Positions 1-8,821 of a stretch of 23,879 nucleotides of DNA are shown in pieces (the stretch's first letter is position 1; every line of letters begins with the position of its first letter). Under the pieces are notes generated by a model. It searched no databases. It saw nothing but the letters and a program-made list of their open reading frames with translations, and was not told where the DNA came from. Source of the DNA: a virus; IMG/VR virus record IMGVR_UViG_3300027746_000094, positions 1 through 23,879 of that record, one strand, 5' to 3'. The position numbers and the translations under genes were made by a program.

Positions 1-349
1 ATCCTGACCATAAAAGAATCATGCCTGTAGGTAATGTAGATGAAGCCGCAGGAATAGTTCCTAATATGCCGTATAAATTATCGTATGTAGCAATTGTTGA
101 ACCCACTGAATCTTGTAATACAAATTTGTAGTTGTAACCGTAAGTCAACCAAATTTCACTTGGCGTTCTACCGTCAGTTCCTAATACTATTGGATTAGCA
201 TTAGCTATAATTCCGCTATTGGTTGTATAAGTTGCTAACGGTGTAGATGATCCAGCTTGATAGGTATATATCTTGCCACCACTTAATGGTAACCCTGTCG
301 TGCCTAAAAAACTTACTCCGTTGCCTATGGGTGATAGATTGACTGCCAT
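1..349 (-). CDS. Tail spike/fibre protein, N-terminal part (cut by window edge)
   Basis: This gene starts with ATG at 349 after an AGGAAAA ribosome site and runs off the left edge, giving the first 116 residues. Residues 24-95 have the pattern of phage spike/fibre head-binding domains: GGKIYTYQAG near 24-33, an NPIVL-x-x-DGR turn near 52-61, and a TYGYNYKFVL strand followed by TYDNLYG. P22 gp9 has an equivalent pattern (GKIY, then PL..N..GK, then a YD.NG strand) in the domain that joins the spike to the neck. From residue 100 a linker leads to PTGMILLWSG, which looks like the start of a tail-collar domain. The gene lies directly after the gp16-position gene, as gp9 does in P22. Its role is probably attachment of the receptor-binding fibre to the virion. 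The C-terminal receptor-binding part is outside the window, so its specificity is unknown. Confidence 0.8.
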   Translation of the reverse strand, partial: MAVNLSPIGNGVSFLGTTGLPLSGGKIYTYQAGSSTPLATYTTNSGIIANANPIVLGTDGRTPSEIWLTYGYNYKFVLQDSVGSTIATYDNLYGILGTIPAASSTLPTGMILLWSG

Positions 350-350
350 T

Positions 351-2585
351 TTATTTTCCTATGTCTGATAGTTTTGTTTTTGGTTTAGGATTTAAAGATT
401 TTTTAACTTCTTTATTTATTTTTCTTTCTTGCAAAAGCCTTGATGCAGGTTCAACAACACGACCAACTATTGGTATTCCTTTAATTAATTCGCCACCATA
501 TTGTTTAACCATTGAACCCATAGCTGTAGCAGTATTAGATTCGTTTACAAAAGAACCTTTTGGTCTTGCTTCTACAATTTTAGAAACTTCTGCTAAATCT
601 TGTAATTGTTTAGAATGTTCACCAAACAATGCGTCTAATTTTTTATTTACATTAAGATTTTCAATAGCTTTATTAAATTTAGCATTACTAAAGTTACCGC
701 TTGCATCCGTAGATTCTCTAATAATATAGTCCATTGTGCCTGAACGCAAATGTTCTAATGCAGTAGGATCATTTTTTAACAAATCTATTGATTTAATAAA
801 GTCAGCATTTTTTGATCTAATAACAAAGTTTTGTATAAAGTCTTTGCTATCAGCCGCTTCATTTAATACTTTACTATAAAGAGGGTTTGATTTTTCAAGA
901 TCAAAATCTGCTTTAGCAGTTTTTCTAGCGTTGTCAGCTAATCTTTTTAATGCAGCGTCACCTTCTTGCATAGGTAAGTTTTCTAATTGATCTCTTACCA
1001 CGCTTAAAACATGCTTCATATTGCCGTCACCAGCTCTATCCGCTTTACGCATTTCAGCCGCTAAATCAGAACGTAAATTTTCAAATAAATTAAAATTCAT
1101 TTCTTTAGTTCCTGCGGCATAAGAATCTAATTTTGTTTTAATAGTAGAAGGTAAATAATCTAATCTATCTTCGCTTGTAAGTTTTTCAATAGCATTGTTA
1201 GCAAACTTTTTACCATCAATAGGAAATTTACCGCCTGATGCTTCTTCTAACGCTTTATATGCTTCTTTAGTTTTAAGTGCGTTAGCTTCTTTAATGGATT
1301 TAACTGAATCAATAAGATTTGAAGCATCTGCTACATAGTCAGTAGTGGTTATATTCGGAGCTACGTTTTGTTTAATAATGTTAGCATTATCTTGAAGCGC
1401 TTTATTTTGTTCATTAAATCGTTGAGCATGAGCTTCTTTAAAACCACGTTCATTGCGTTCACGAGATATAAGAATAGGATCTTGAGCTGCTTGACCTGAG
1501 GTTAATTCTACAGGCACAGGTAATTCTGAAGCTTTTTTAAGTCTAACGTCATGCAATACATCTTCAGATATTTGAGATTTAAATTGTTTAGGAGGCTCTA
1601 CACCGATTTCTGCTTCTTTACGTTTAGCAAATTGACCTAACATTGTTTCGTCAATACCGCCAACAGGCTTTCCTTTGACTTTACTATATACTCTACCAGC
1701 AACTTCAGGAGCAACAAACGATCCTGCATTAATAATATTTTGCACATCTTCTTGTGCCATGCCTGTATTTTTAGAAATCCAACTTGCGCCTTTTTCAATA
1801 TTTCTACCAATAAAATCCATTAATTTATTTGCAGGTGCATTTGCATATTCTTCTGTGCCAGCAAGTCCTGTAGCTTTTGCAAAAGGACTTTTAAATCCTT
1901 CAGAATAAACATCTGCAATTTGTCTTGCTTCTTGAGGTGATTTTTTTAAACCATATCTTGCAGCTGTGTAAGCACCAATATCAGCAACTGTTCCACCTAT
2001 GTTTGGTATTATGTCTGCTAATGCAGTTGTTGAAGCGCCAACTGTGGTTTTTTGTTGTTGTGGAGCTACGGCTTTAATTACATCTTCTCTAGAAGGTGCA
2101 AGTGATTTTTTTGGTTGTTGGTTTGTTTCAACAGCAACTTCAGGTTTTTGTGTTAAGAAACTAACAAAATCATCTGTAGGTTGTTCTTGTGATTGTTGAG
2201 TTGTTGATTGAGGAGTGCCTTTTAATTTTGTAAGGCCTTGCTCTTGTAAAATAATAGGGCCACTAATAATGTGACGAATAGCAGGATTAGAAAGATCAAT
2301 TTCTTCATCAGGTTTAAGCCCTGTTTTTTGAGATACAAAGTTGATATAAGAATCTGTGTCATTTTCAGACGAAGGCGCCCATCTAGATATAACACCTCTT
2401 AAAGTATTAATTTTATGTTTTGAGCCATAAGCCTTTAAATTATCATCAACAGCTTTAATGCCCTCTTCAGTCGTAGCATATTGTTGAAATCCTGTAGAAC
2501 TTCCAACAGGTCTTATGTTTCCTACGTTTGTAAGAGTAGGTGACTTTTGACTGCCACCTGTTAAGAATTGAACAAAATCATCCAT
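351..2585 (-). CDS. Internal virion/DNA-ejection protein with peptidoglycan-hydrolase-like N-terminal domain (P22 gp16 position)
   Basis: A 744-residue protein in the position of P22 gp16, the last ejection protein before the spike gene. Residues about 18-120 contain a transglycosylase-like region known from phage internal proteins: a VGNIRP motif, GFQQYATTEEGIKA, the block SRWAPSSENDTDSYINFV (68-85) and a final ILQEQG helix. The rest is mostly charged helix and Q/K-rich, typical of ejection proteins, with a small Gly/Ala/Ile-rich stretch near 186-206 and another close to the C-terminus (GELIKGIPIVGRVV). The inferred role is local cell-wall opening and formation of the DNA passage during infection. 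A short peptide, DDFVQFLT, at residues 2-9 is repeated as DDFVSFLT at 138-145, on either side of the hydrolase-like region. The start ATG follows the stop of the upstream gene with no gap (TAAATG). Specific enzymatic activity is not proven by sequence. Confidence 0.75.
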   Translation of the reverse strand: MDDFVQFLTGGSQKSPTLTNVGNIRPVGSSTGFQQYATTEEGIKAVDDNLKAYGSKHKINTLRGVISRWAPSSENDTDSYINFVSQKTGLKPDEEIDLSNPAIRHIISGPIILQEQGLTKLKGTPQSTTQQSQEQPTDDFVSFLTQKPEVAVETNQQPKKSLAPSREDVIKAVAPQQQKTTVGASTTALADIIPNIGGTVADIGAYTAARYGLKKSPQEARQIADVYSEGFKSPFAKATGLAGTEEYANAPANKLMDFIGRNIEKGASWISKNTGMAQEDVQNIINAGSFVAPEVAGRVYSKVKGKPVGGIDETMLGQFAKRKEAEIGVEPPKQFKSQISEDVLHDVRLKKASELPVPVELTSGQAAQDPILISRERNERGFKEAHAQRFNEQNKALQDNANIIKQNVAPNITTTDYVADASNLIDSVKSIKEANALKTKEAYKALEEASGGKFPIDGKKFANNAIEKLTSEDRLDYLPSTIKTKLDSYAAGTKEMNFNLFENLRSDLAAEMRKADRAGDGNMKHVLSVVRDQLENLPMQEGDAALKRLADNARKTAKADFDLEKSNPLYSKVLNEAADSKDFIQNFVIRSKNADFIKSIDLLKNDPTALEHLRSGTMDYIIRESTDASGNFSNAKFNKAIENLNVNKKLDALFGEHSKQLQDLAEVSKIVEARPKGSFVNESNTATAMGSMVKQYGGELIKGIPIVGRVVEPASRLLQERKINKEVKKSLNPKPKTKLSDIGK

Positions 2586-3962
2586 TTATAATGAACCTGT
2601 TTCTTCAAGTTTTTTAATGTTATTCCATTTTTCAATAAATATTTTTTGTTCTTTTTTATCTTTAGGAAATAATCTATTTTTTGCAGCTTCTTTTTCTTTT
2701 GTGTTTAATTCAGGATCATTGTAAATATTATTAAGTTCAAATATTCTTGAATCAGCATTTTTAGACCACATTTGTTGAAATGATTTAAAATTATTATCGC
2801 CAAATTTAGAACTAAACTTTTGAGCGGCAGTGGCTTTTTTATCAATTTCTGTCATGTCTGCTTGCGCTCTATTTATAATATTAAGTAAAACGCTTGGAGG
2901 ATATGTTTCATCGCCATTAGCCATTTTAGTTAATTGTTGACCTGCAACTGTATCTAAAGAACCACCTTTAGCTTGAATATTAGATATTTGAACATTAGCT
3001 AAATCTTTAGATAATTGTTTATATTTTACGCCTTGTTCTGTTCCTAAAAATGTTGATAAATTTCTACCTGCCATTCCCCAAAATCCTGCGCCTTTATTCC
3101 ATTCTTCTTTTGCTAAATCTTTAGTAACTTGTTTTGCTTCTAAAAGATTTCTTCGGTCAGTAGTTAAATTAGATTGTCTATCAATTAAAACATTTCTATT
3201 TTTAAAACCTGAATCTTGATCTGCTTTTTCAGTAGGCGCATAAGGCGTTATTGTAGTTGGTGTTCTTACAGGATAAGATAATTGTGCAGGCTGACTGTGT
3301 GCAGGTTTGTTCATATTTTCCATGTTACCTTTTAAGGTGTTTGAAGTAACAGGCACATTTTCATTAGTTCCTTTTGGAGTATTTGAAGTTACAGGCAATG
3401 TTTCAAGTTGAGGCAATTGTGAAGGGTAAACGCCACCTGGAGCTAATTTGTCTAATTGACTTAAACCACCAATAGATTTAGTTAATCCTTGAGCAAGAAA
3501 AGCTCTTAAATCATTAACATTATCTGTTTCAGGAAGCCCTGCTAAAGTTTGCTTTAATGATTGTTCGTTACCACCTGCATTGTTATTTATTTCTGTAGCT
3601 CTTTGAATAATGTCATCACGAGTTAAACCAGGCTTTGTAATTAAAGTTGAAATGTTTTGAATTACATTTTCAAAATGTTTTTTAGTGTTTTCTAATTTTT
3701 TAGAATTTAATTCAACACCAGCTCCTTCAGTTACATATTCTTGTTGTTTAATTTTTGGCGCTAATGTTTCTCTAGCTAATCTTTGGCCTAATAAACTTCT
3801 TTCTTTTTCTGATTCTGCTGTTTCTAATTCAACAGGATTAAGTTTTTGTTGTTGTTGGTATGCTTGTGCGCCACGAGCAATATTAAGCATATCAGGTAAT
3901 GATATAGGTGTTGGAGGTTTAACTCCCATGGCTATAGAAGTGTCAAATTGATTAATTGCCAT
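2586..3962 (-). CDS. Putative DNA-ejection (internal virion) protein, P22 gp20 position
   Basis: A 458-residue protein that I do not recognise by a firm domain. It is rich in Gln, Lys, Asn and Glu and is predicted mainly helical. Residues 35-100 are coiled-coil-like (AYQQQQKLNPVELETAESEK and following). The centre (about 175-245) is a Pro/Thr/Ser linker containing a 14-residue tandem repeat, L/V-PVTSNT-x-KG-x-x-EN, at 189-202 and 203-216. The C-terminal third is again charged helix. Lying between a gp7-position and a gp16-position gene, it matches P22 gp20, an ejection protein delivered with the genome. The start ATG is preceded by TAAGGATAAGTT, a good ribosome site, and the gene ends directly against the next start. 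Function is assigned from position and composition only. Confidence 0.6.
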   Translation of the reverse strand: MAINQFDTSIAMGVKPPTPISLPDMLNIARGAQAYQQQQKLNPVELETAESEKERSLLGQRLARETLAPKIKQQEYVTEGAGVELNSKKLENTKKHFENVIQNISTLITKPGLTRDDIIQRATEINNNAGGNEQSLKQTLAGLPETDNVNDLRAFLAQGLTKSIGGLSQLDKLAPGGVYPSQLPQLETLPVTSNTPKGTNENVPVTSNTLKGNMENMNKPAHSQPAQLSYPVRTPTTITPYAPTEKADQDSGFKNRNVLIDRQSNLTTDRRNLLEAKQVTKDLAKEEWNKGAGFWGMAGRNLSTFLGTEQGVKYKQLSKDLANVQISNIQAKGGSLDTVAGQQLTKMANGDETYPPSVLLNIINRAQADMTEIDKKATAAQKFSSKFGDNNFKSFQQMWSKNADSRIFELNNIYNDPELNTKEKEAAKNRLFPKDKKEQKIFIEKWNNIKKLEETGSL

Positions 3963-3971
3963 AACTTATCC

Positions 3972-4796
3972 TTATCCTAAAAATGCACCAAAACCGCCAC
4001 CTGATGAATAACCACCTGAATAGCCTGGAACAGTTCCTCTTTGATTTAAAAGACCGCTTAAAGCATACATATTACCTGCATTTTGTAATCCGCCTGAATA
4101 AGCATTTGCTGCGCCTACAGTTCCTGCTGCTCTAGCATTTGATCCACCAACATCTAAATTAGCAACATTAGTTCCATAATTAGAAGCGTTAGCTCCTGTT
4201 TGATTTGTTGCTGTTTGACCAATACCTGAAATACCAGCTAATGTATTGTAAATGTTGCCACGTTGATTTTGAAAATTATTAAATGCGTTTTGATACGCAT
4301 TGCCTGCAAAAAGTTGATTGTAGTCTATTAAACCTTTTTGAGCATTTCCACCAACTAAACCGCCTGTAGCGTTAAATAAATTTCTAGTTGCGCCTTCGCC
4401 TTGCTCTCGTTGAAAATTATAATTAGGTGATAAATAATTATTTAAATCTAAATTGCTAAATTCTCTAGTAAGATAACCTGATCCTGTGCCTGTTCCAATT
4501 GGCTTGCCTTCTGCGTCATATTTAGTGTATTCACCAGGAAGCATTGATCCAATTGTATTTAAAGAACTATAGCCTGCACCTCTAAATGGAGCTTGTTGTT
4601 TGTTTTGTATTTCAAATATTCGTCTTTGTTCAGCCATTTGTCTATCGGCTGCGTCTGATTGCATCTGTGCTGCATCTTCGGCTGCATTTCCGCTTATAGC
4701 ACTTCCAATTAAAGAGCCTCCTACGGCAATTGCAGCTGAAAACGGATCGTTATAGCCTGGATGTTTGAGAATACCTATAAATCTTGGATTAAACAT
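3972..4796 (-). CDS. Putative DNA-transfer/ejection protein, P22 gp7 position
   Basis: A 274-residue protein of a type frequent in short-tailed phages and often annotated as a DNA transfer protein. Residues about 18-40 form a Gly/Ala/Ile-rich hydrophobic helix (AAIAVGGSLIGSAISGNAAE). A helical segment, DAADRQMAEQRRIFEIQNK (about 48-66), and QQAPFRGAGYSSLN follow. This order (glycine-zipper-like hydrophobic helix, then Asp/Gln-rich helix, then APFR-x-AG) is characteristic of the family as I know it. The C-terminal half is Asn/Gly/Ala-rich and ends in a Gly/Ser tail, GGYSSGGGFGAFLG. The gene overlaps the upstream GNAT-like gene by 8 bases, with AGGTG as a plausible ribosome site. The inferred role is a membrane-interacting internal virion protein ejected before the DNA. 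Confidence 0.6.
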   Translation of the reverse strand: MFNPRFIGILKHPGYNDPFSAAIAVGGSLIGSAISGNAAEDAAQMQSDAADRQMAEQRRIFEIQNKQQAPFRGAGYSSLNTIGSMLPGEYTKYDAEGKPIGTGTGSGYLTREFSNLDLNNYLSPNYNFQREQGEGATRNLFNATGGLVGGNAQKGLIDYNQLFAGNAYQNAFNNFQNQRGNIYNTLAGISGIGQTATNQTGANASNYGTNVANLDVGGSNARAAGTVGAANAYSGGLQNAGNMYALSGLLNQRGTVPGYSGGYSSGGGFGAFLG

Positions 4797-5190
4797 AGTT
4801 GCACCTATCGCATTTTAAATAAAATTTATCTTGATCTTCTTTTTCTATTTCAAAACCAAGACGTTTACAGAACTTTAAACCATTTTTATTGCTTTTCATT
4901 ACAGTTGTAACTGCACAACCATTTATATCTATTAATTTTTTAAGCGTTTCTTTAATATGTTTTCTTATTGAAAACGTAGGTTTTTTGCTATAGCCTACAT
5001 GAAGCTCATTACCTTTTATAATTACAGCGCCTACTACTTCATTGTTTTGGGTTAATTCAACAAACTCCCAATCTTTCATTATTTCTGCATACTGTTCTTC
5101 AGTAATATTTAACTTATTTTTTATAGACAAATATATAGCATTTACAGCTTTACTAGACATTATAGTATGGCACTTTAACTTGTTGGCCAT
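4789..5190 (-). CDS. GNAT-like N-acyltransferase domain protein
   Basis: A 133-residue protein with GNAT-type features: a beta strand pair WEFVELTQNNEVVGAVIIKG (residues 41-60), a helix with SIRKHIKETLKKLI, and the C-terminal block NKNGLKFCKRLGFEIEKED (101-119), which matches GNAT motif B (N-x-x-x-x-x-FY/FC-x-x-LGF). It ends with a CDRC cysteine pair. The classic acetyl-CoA loop (Q/R-x-x-G-x-G/A) is not obvious, so catalytic competence is uncertain. The gene overlaps the upstream 80-aa gene by 38 bases if ATG at 5190 is used; a second ATG at 5160 (MSSKAVNAIY) would shorten the overlap to 8 bases and may be the true start, as neither has a strong ribosome site. Its place inside the tail/ejection module suggests modification or folding of a virion protein, but the substrate is unknown. 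Confidence 0.55.
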   Translation of the reverse strand: MANKLKCHTIMSSKAVNAIYLSIKNKLNITEEQYAEIMKDWEFVELTQNNEVVGAVIIKGNELHVGYSKKPTFSIRKHIKETLKKLIDINGCAVTTVMKSNKNGLKFCKRLGFEIEKEDQDKFYLKCDRCNYV

Positions 5191-5395
5191 TTACTGTCAT
5201 ATTAATAAATCCTGCTGGTTTAGCAGGTAGCGTTGCTGTTCCTGTAGTTGCTGTGGTTGAACTACTAAAATTAAGCAAGTTTAAAAAGAATTGTTGCCAA
5301 GCACGAGTTGGTCTTTTTGATGCAGCATCTAAAAATTCAGTCTGTGGGTATGGATTGGTCTGACTTGATCCATAAATACCATTTCCTGTAGCCAT
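5153..5395 (-). CDS. Small conserved phage structural-module protein (80 aa)
   Basis: An 80-residue protein coupled to the gp10-like gene by a TAATG overlap. The N-terminal half is polar (YPQTEFLDAASKRPTRAWQQ) and leads into an aromatic helix QQFFLNLLNF. The C-terminal half is a small beta-like region ending FINMTVNGQQVKVPYYNV. Endings of the form G-F-I-x-V-T-V-x-G-x-x-V-K-V-P-Y-Y are common in small phage proteins encoded next to tail genes, but I know no experimental role. In P22 the next gene after gp10 is gp26, the tail needle; this protein is much shorter than gp26 (233 residues) and lacks an evident long coiled coil, so equivalence is not supported. It may be a minor tail-tip or assembly factor. 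Confidence 0.6.
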   Translation of the reverse strand: MATGNGIYGSSQTNPYPQTEFLDAASKRPTRAWQQFFLNLLNFSSSTTATTGTATLPAKPAGFINMTVNGQQVKVPYYNV

Positions 5396-7503
5396 TAGTT
5401 TTCACCCTCTGAAGCTTTAAGATTAGACGATATTATAACTGCATTTACAGGGTCTGTAACTACAACCTCAAAAACTCTATCTCTAGACCAACCTAATCTG
5501 CGCCAAATAGCACGATTTTTATATAAACCGACTGCACCAATAGAAGTCCAATGTTCGTTTGACCATGTAGAACCACCGTCATTAGACCAGCGAAGCATAG
5601 CTTGTGGGCTTTGACCTGGATCGGATTGATTACCTACGCCTGGTTGAAACTGAATTTGTAACTCTTCCAAGTATTCACGTTGTAAATCAGTCACAATATG
5701 AGGCGCTCTGCGTAATCTACGAATTTCATTACCATTGTCAGTATAGTTATTAGGATCAAGCAAATAAATAATGCCGTTATCAAAATCGCCCACATAAACT
5801 TTACCATTAAATACAGCGCAACAATTGCCACGATGTCTATGATAAGTATTAGTGGTATCAATAGATAACCATTTATGCCACATACCTGTAGATACGTCAT
5901 ATACCCATGTTAAATCTAATGTAGGAAATGAAACAACATAACATTCGTGGCCTTCTTGTTGATAAGTCCATGAAATAGCGTCATCAATATATTGATTTAA
6001 TAATGTTTGTTCTACAGCGTGAGTAGATATGCGAGTTGGCACATAACCATTCATCATCATAATTTGAGCTTGACCACGATTATTTCTAGATACATAAGCA
6101 AAAGAATTACCTAATCGTGCTACAGAAAATTTAGCTGCAATACCATGTTGAGTTGATGTGCCTGGTATTCTTTGAAAAGGAAAAGGAAATGATCCAACGT
6201 CAACCCATACTTCAGATGAAGTTTCACCAAGACAATATACTTCACGATGATCTACAATTAAAGATACAAGATTATCAGGTGCGCCATCTTTAGATGAAAA
6301 ACTTAAAGCAGGTGTAATTGGGCTTAATGGATTAGAAGCAGCCCATTGTTGTGAGTTAGGTCTGTTGTAAACAAAATAATTATCTACAATGTCAACAGTA
6401 TTGCCACCTGAAAACGCACCATCAGTAGAAGGTAAAGTAGTAAAGTTTAACGCATACATTGTTCTTGACGTTACAGTTTGAGATGCGCTTATAGGATATG
6501 TTCCTGTTGAGCCTGAACCTGTGCCAAACGTTAATGTAAGTTTTAATCCTGTTCCAGCGCCACTTGATGAAGTAGATACATCGTTAGTAGGCTGGGAAGT
6601 ATAAGAGCCAGCGTTAGTTAAAGTTAATCCTGTAACCACGCCAGCTGATACAGATGAAACGGTATAGGTTGCAGGCGTTGTTCCGTAAACGCCACCTAAT
6701 ACGGTTACAGTATCGTTGACTGCATATCCTGATCCACCTGCTGCAATAGTTTGACTTAACACAGATGAATTACCTAAAGCAGTAATAATTGTGTTAGCTG
6801 AAACAGTAGAACCTTGAATAGTTTGACCTGGATACAATGTGCCTGAACTAGCTGTTACAGTCATTGTAGTGCCTGACATTGAAGCGGTTAATACTGAAGC
6901 CACAGCAGCAGAATTCATTAATGTAGAAGCTACTGTTTGGCTTTGATTAATGGTGTATGTTCCAACGCCACCTGTGCCTGTGCCTAAAGCTGTGATTACA
7001 GTTGCACTAGTAACGCCTAAACCAAATAAAGCCTGGCTAATAGCTATTGTGCCTGACGTGACTGCGGTTACAGTTAAAGTTGTTCCTGAAATAGAACCTG
7101 TAAATAAAGCAGCGGAAGGTGTAGAAATGCGCCATGTATAACGATATGATCCGTCAACAATATAAACATTTAATCCATTATCAGTAATACCTACTCGGCC
7201 TGTTGCAGTATTTAATTGACCTATTAATGTAGGTGTTAAAGTAGAAGTTAAAACATATACATAAGGGCCAACAACTGCCACCATGTATGATCCACCTGAT
7301 ACGGTTCGCATACCACGAACTTCTTGTTTGTTTTGAAATACAACTGATGATGTAAGACCAGGCGTTGGATATAAAGCTACAACACCTCTTGAACCTTCAG
7401 GTTTTAATGGGTCAATTTCAGGGCGAAAGTTAATGCACTCTTGGCCATCTTGATAAATGGAAGGTGCTTCATAACTAGGGCCTACAAAGCCAAAATCTGC
7501 CAT
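5395..7503 (-). CDS. Packaged-DNA stabilisation / tail hub protein, P22 gp10-like, with inserted beta modules
   Basis: A 702-residue homologue of the P22 gp10 family, which closes the portal channel and binds the spikes. The N-terminus ([21 protein letters not shown] type, residues 8-28, then YPTPGL) and the C-terminal two thirds (residues about 355-700, including [27 protein letters not shown], and WHKWLS) fit this propeller-like family. P22 gp10 is about 470 residues; the excess is explained by an insertion at about 132-350. That insertion holds one complete Thr/Ser/Gly beta module (132-196) and a second one (203-243 plus 328-350) itself split by another module rich in GGSGY and NAGSYT (249-327). 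Removing it leaves about 480 residues. The gene is joined to the gp4-like gene upstream and the 80-aa gene downstream by TAATG overlaps, matching P22 gene order. Confidence 0.85.
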   Translation of the reverse strand: MADFGFVGPSYEAPSIYQDGQECINFRPEIDPLKPEGSRGVVALYPTPGLTSSVVFQNKQEVRGMRTVSGGSYMVAVVGPYVYVLTSTLTPTLIGQLNTATGRVGITDNGLNVYIVDGSYRYTWRISTPSAALFTGSISGTTLTVTAVTSGTIAISQALFGLGVTSATVITALGTGTGGVGTYTINQSQTVASTLMNSAAVASVLTASMSGTTMTVTASSGTLYPGQTIQGSTVSANTIITALGNSSVLSQTIAAGGSGYAVNDTVTVLGGVYGTTPATYTVSSVSAGVVTGLTLTNAGSYTSQPTNDVSTSSSGAGTGLKLTLTFGTGSGSTGTYPISASQTVTSRTMYALNFTTLPSTDGAFSGGNTVDIVDNYFVYNRPNSQQWAASNPLSPITPALSFSSKDGAPDNLVSLIVDHREVYCLGETSSEVWVDVGSFPFPFQRIPGTSTQHGIAAKFSVARLGNSFAYVSRNNRGQAQIMMMNGYVPTRISTHAVEQTLLNQYIDDAISWTYQQEGHECYVVSFPTLDLTWVYDVSTGMWHKWLSIDTTNTYHRHRGNCCAVFNGKVYVGDFDNGIIYLLDPNNYTDNGNEIRRLRRAPHIVTDLQREYLEELQIQFQPGVGNQSDPGQSPQAMLRWSNDGGSTWSNEHWTSIGAVGLYKNRAIWRRLGWSRDRVFEVVVTDPVNAVIISSNLKASEGEN

Positions 7504-8492
7504 TATCTAAAGAATCCGCCTGTTAATATCCAACCAGCGTCTTTTTGACGGCTAGATAGTAAAGCATCGTTAAACCTTGCAGATTGCATAGGTTTCATGT
7601 TAGTGCGTTTTAAGGTAGCTTTACCTTGTGCAGCAAACGCCACAATCATCGCTATTTGCGTTTGTGAGGCTTTGCCATACATAGGCATCAATCTTTCGGC
7701 TAAACACCAACGTAGCGCCATAGAATAGCCTTGTGGAAGGTTTATATCGTCATTAAGTGAAGCGTAGTTTCTAAACAGTGTTTGAGCAAACATGTGGATT
7801 TCACCCTGTGCAGGATTAGGCCATACAAAAACATTACCTGAATCAGAATTGGGATTGAAATATAAAGCTTTTGGCCATGGGCCATTTAAAGTTTTTAATC
7901 CAATCATGTTGTAATCATCTAAAGCTAAAATAGCTATTGGATAATCTAAACCACCATTTACAATAGGTTGACCGTTAGAAGTTGTGTTAATACGAACATA
8001 AGCAGAATCAATGCCAAGAGGCTTTTGATAGTAAGCTTGAATAAGGGTAGATGCTACAGGGCTTGCATAAGTAGTATTAAGTATATATGTGCCTGCATAA
8101 TTTACATTACCACCTGCACCTGTTAATTCATCTAAAATTTTAGTGCCGTCAGTAATGCCTGTGCCACTTAACGTTTGACCTTGAGCAACTGCGCCTGACG
8201 TAATACCTGTAACTGTTAAAATGTTACCTGTAATTGATCCTGTAAATTGTGCGCCAATAAAATTAGGTGATGCGTGATAAGGGCCAATAGTGTATTGAGT
8301 TTGTCCTGCAATAACAGGCCATATAATTTCAGTTGTGTTAAAGACAATCATGTCCTCATTTGACCATTGGTCAATAAGGTCGTTAAGCATATCAAAAGCG
8401 TCTTGAGCTTCTTCAGGTGTTGGAGTTTCACCTGATGCTAATGCACCGATGTCTTTTAAAGCTCTTGATATAATGTCTATTGGCTTTGGCAT
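7503..8492 (-). CDS. Tail accessory factor / head completion protein, P22 gp4-like, with inserted beta module
   Basis: A 329-residue homologue of P22 gp4, which binds beneath the portal ring and receives gp10. The N-terminal signature is clear: a helix with [20 protein letters not shown] (10-29), then a [13 protein letters not shown] helix (34-46) and a strand preceding [10 protein letters not shown] (62-71). Later regions include GIDSAYVRI and a C-terminal helical part with [13 protein letters not shown] (261-273). An extra Thr/Ser/Gly beta module (residues about 82-151; [20 protein letters not shown] and a terminal SPVASTL) is inserted just after the YTIGP strand and resembles the modules inserted in the adjacent gp10-like protein. 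Without it the protein is near 257 residues. The start follows AGGAT at suitable spacing. Confidence 0.85.
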   Translation of the reverse strand: MPKPIDIISRALKDIGALASGETPTPEEAQDAFDMLNDLIDQWSNEDMIVFNTTEIIWPVIAGQTQYTIGPYHASPNFIGAQFTGSITGNILTVTGITSGAVAQGQTLSGTGITDGTKILDELTGAGGNVNYAGTYILNTTYASPVASTLIQAYYQKPLGIDSAYVRINTTSNGQPIVNGGLDYPIAILALDDYNMIGLKTLNGPWPKALYFNPNSDSGNVFVWPNPAQGEIHMFAQTLFRNYASLNDDINLPQGYSMALRWCLAERLMPMYGKASQTQIAMIVAFAAQGKATLKRTNMKPMQSARFNDALLSSRQKDAGWILTGGFFR

Positions 8493-8500
8493 AATAAATC

Positions 8501-8821
8501 CTAGATATTAGGTGTGAATACGTTAGCGAGCCAAGGAAAGCCAACTGTTTTGGTTTTTTTAAGCTCTAATAATTGCTCATCTAAACGAGATTTTATACTA
8601 GAAACCTCATCTACGGTTGTTTCCTTATCAATCCAATCTATAATTGTTTGCTCTCTGACTTCTTCATAAGGAATTTTAATTTCTTTACCTTTAAAATAAT
8701 AATTGCCTTCTGTTTCTACAGTGTTTTCACCGTTAGTAGCAGTTACATGATAATAAGCATGAGTTACTAAACCTTCTTCTGCGGTTACTTCAATAAGTTT
8801 CCATTTATATTGATTAGACAT
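8501..8821 (-). CDS. Small conserved phage protein (106 aa), fibre-associated
   Basis: A 106-residue protein whose first part is a set of beta strands ([20 protein letters not shown], then [11 protein letters not shown] and IKIPYEEV) and whose second part is a helix pair ([11 protein letters not shown], then [20 protein letters not shown]) ending in GFPW. Proteins with this plan, a W-x-I/L-x-x-V beta start, an acidic helix with LDEQL and a terminal LPW/FPW, are frequent next to fibre genes in aquatic phages; their function is unknown to me. It overlaps the upstream 120-aa gene by 8 bases, so the two are probably translated together. It could be a small structural or fibre-assembly protein. 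Confidence 0.7.
   Translation of the reverse strand: MSNQYKWKLIEVTAEEGLVTHAYYHVTATNGENTVETEGNYYFKGKEIKIPYEEVREQTIIDWIDKETTVDEVSSIKSRLDEQLLELKKTKTVGFPWLANVFTPNI

Noticed and set aside
361-729. Plus-strand 122-aa open frame
   Set aside because: It is antisense to the end of the 744-aa ejection protein, has no family resemblance and no suitable context; it opens because the minus-strand codons avoid the matching stops.
5153-5395. 80-aa gene considered as the P22 gp26 tail needle
   Set aside because: It has the right position after gp10 but is only 80 residues and lacks the long coiled coil that defines the needle.
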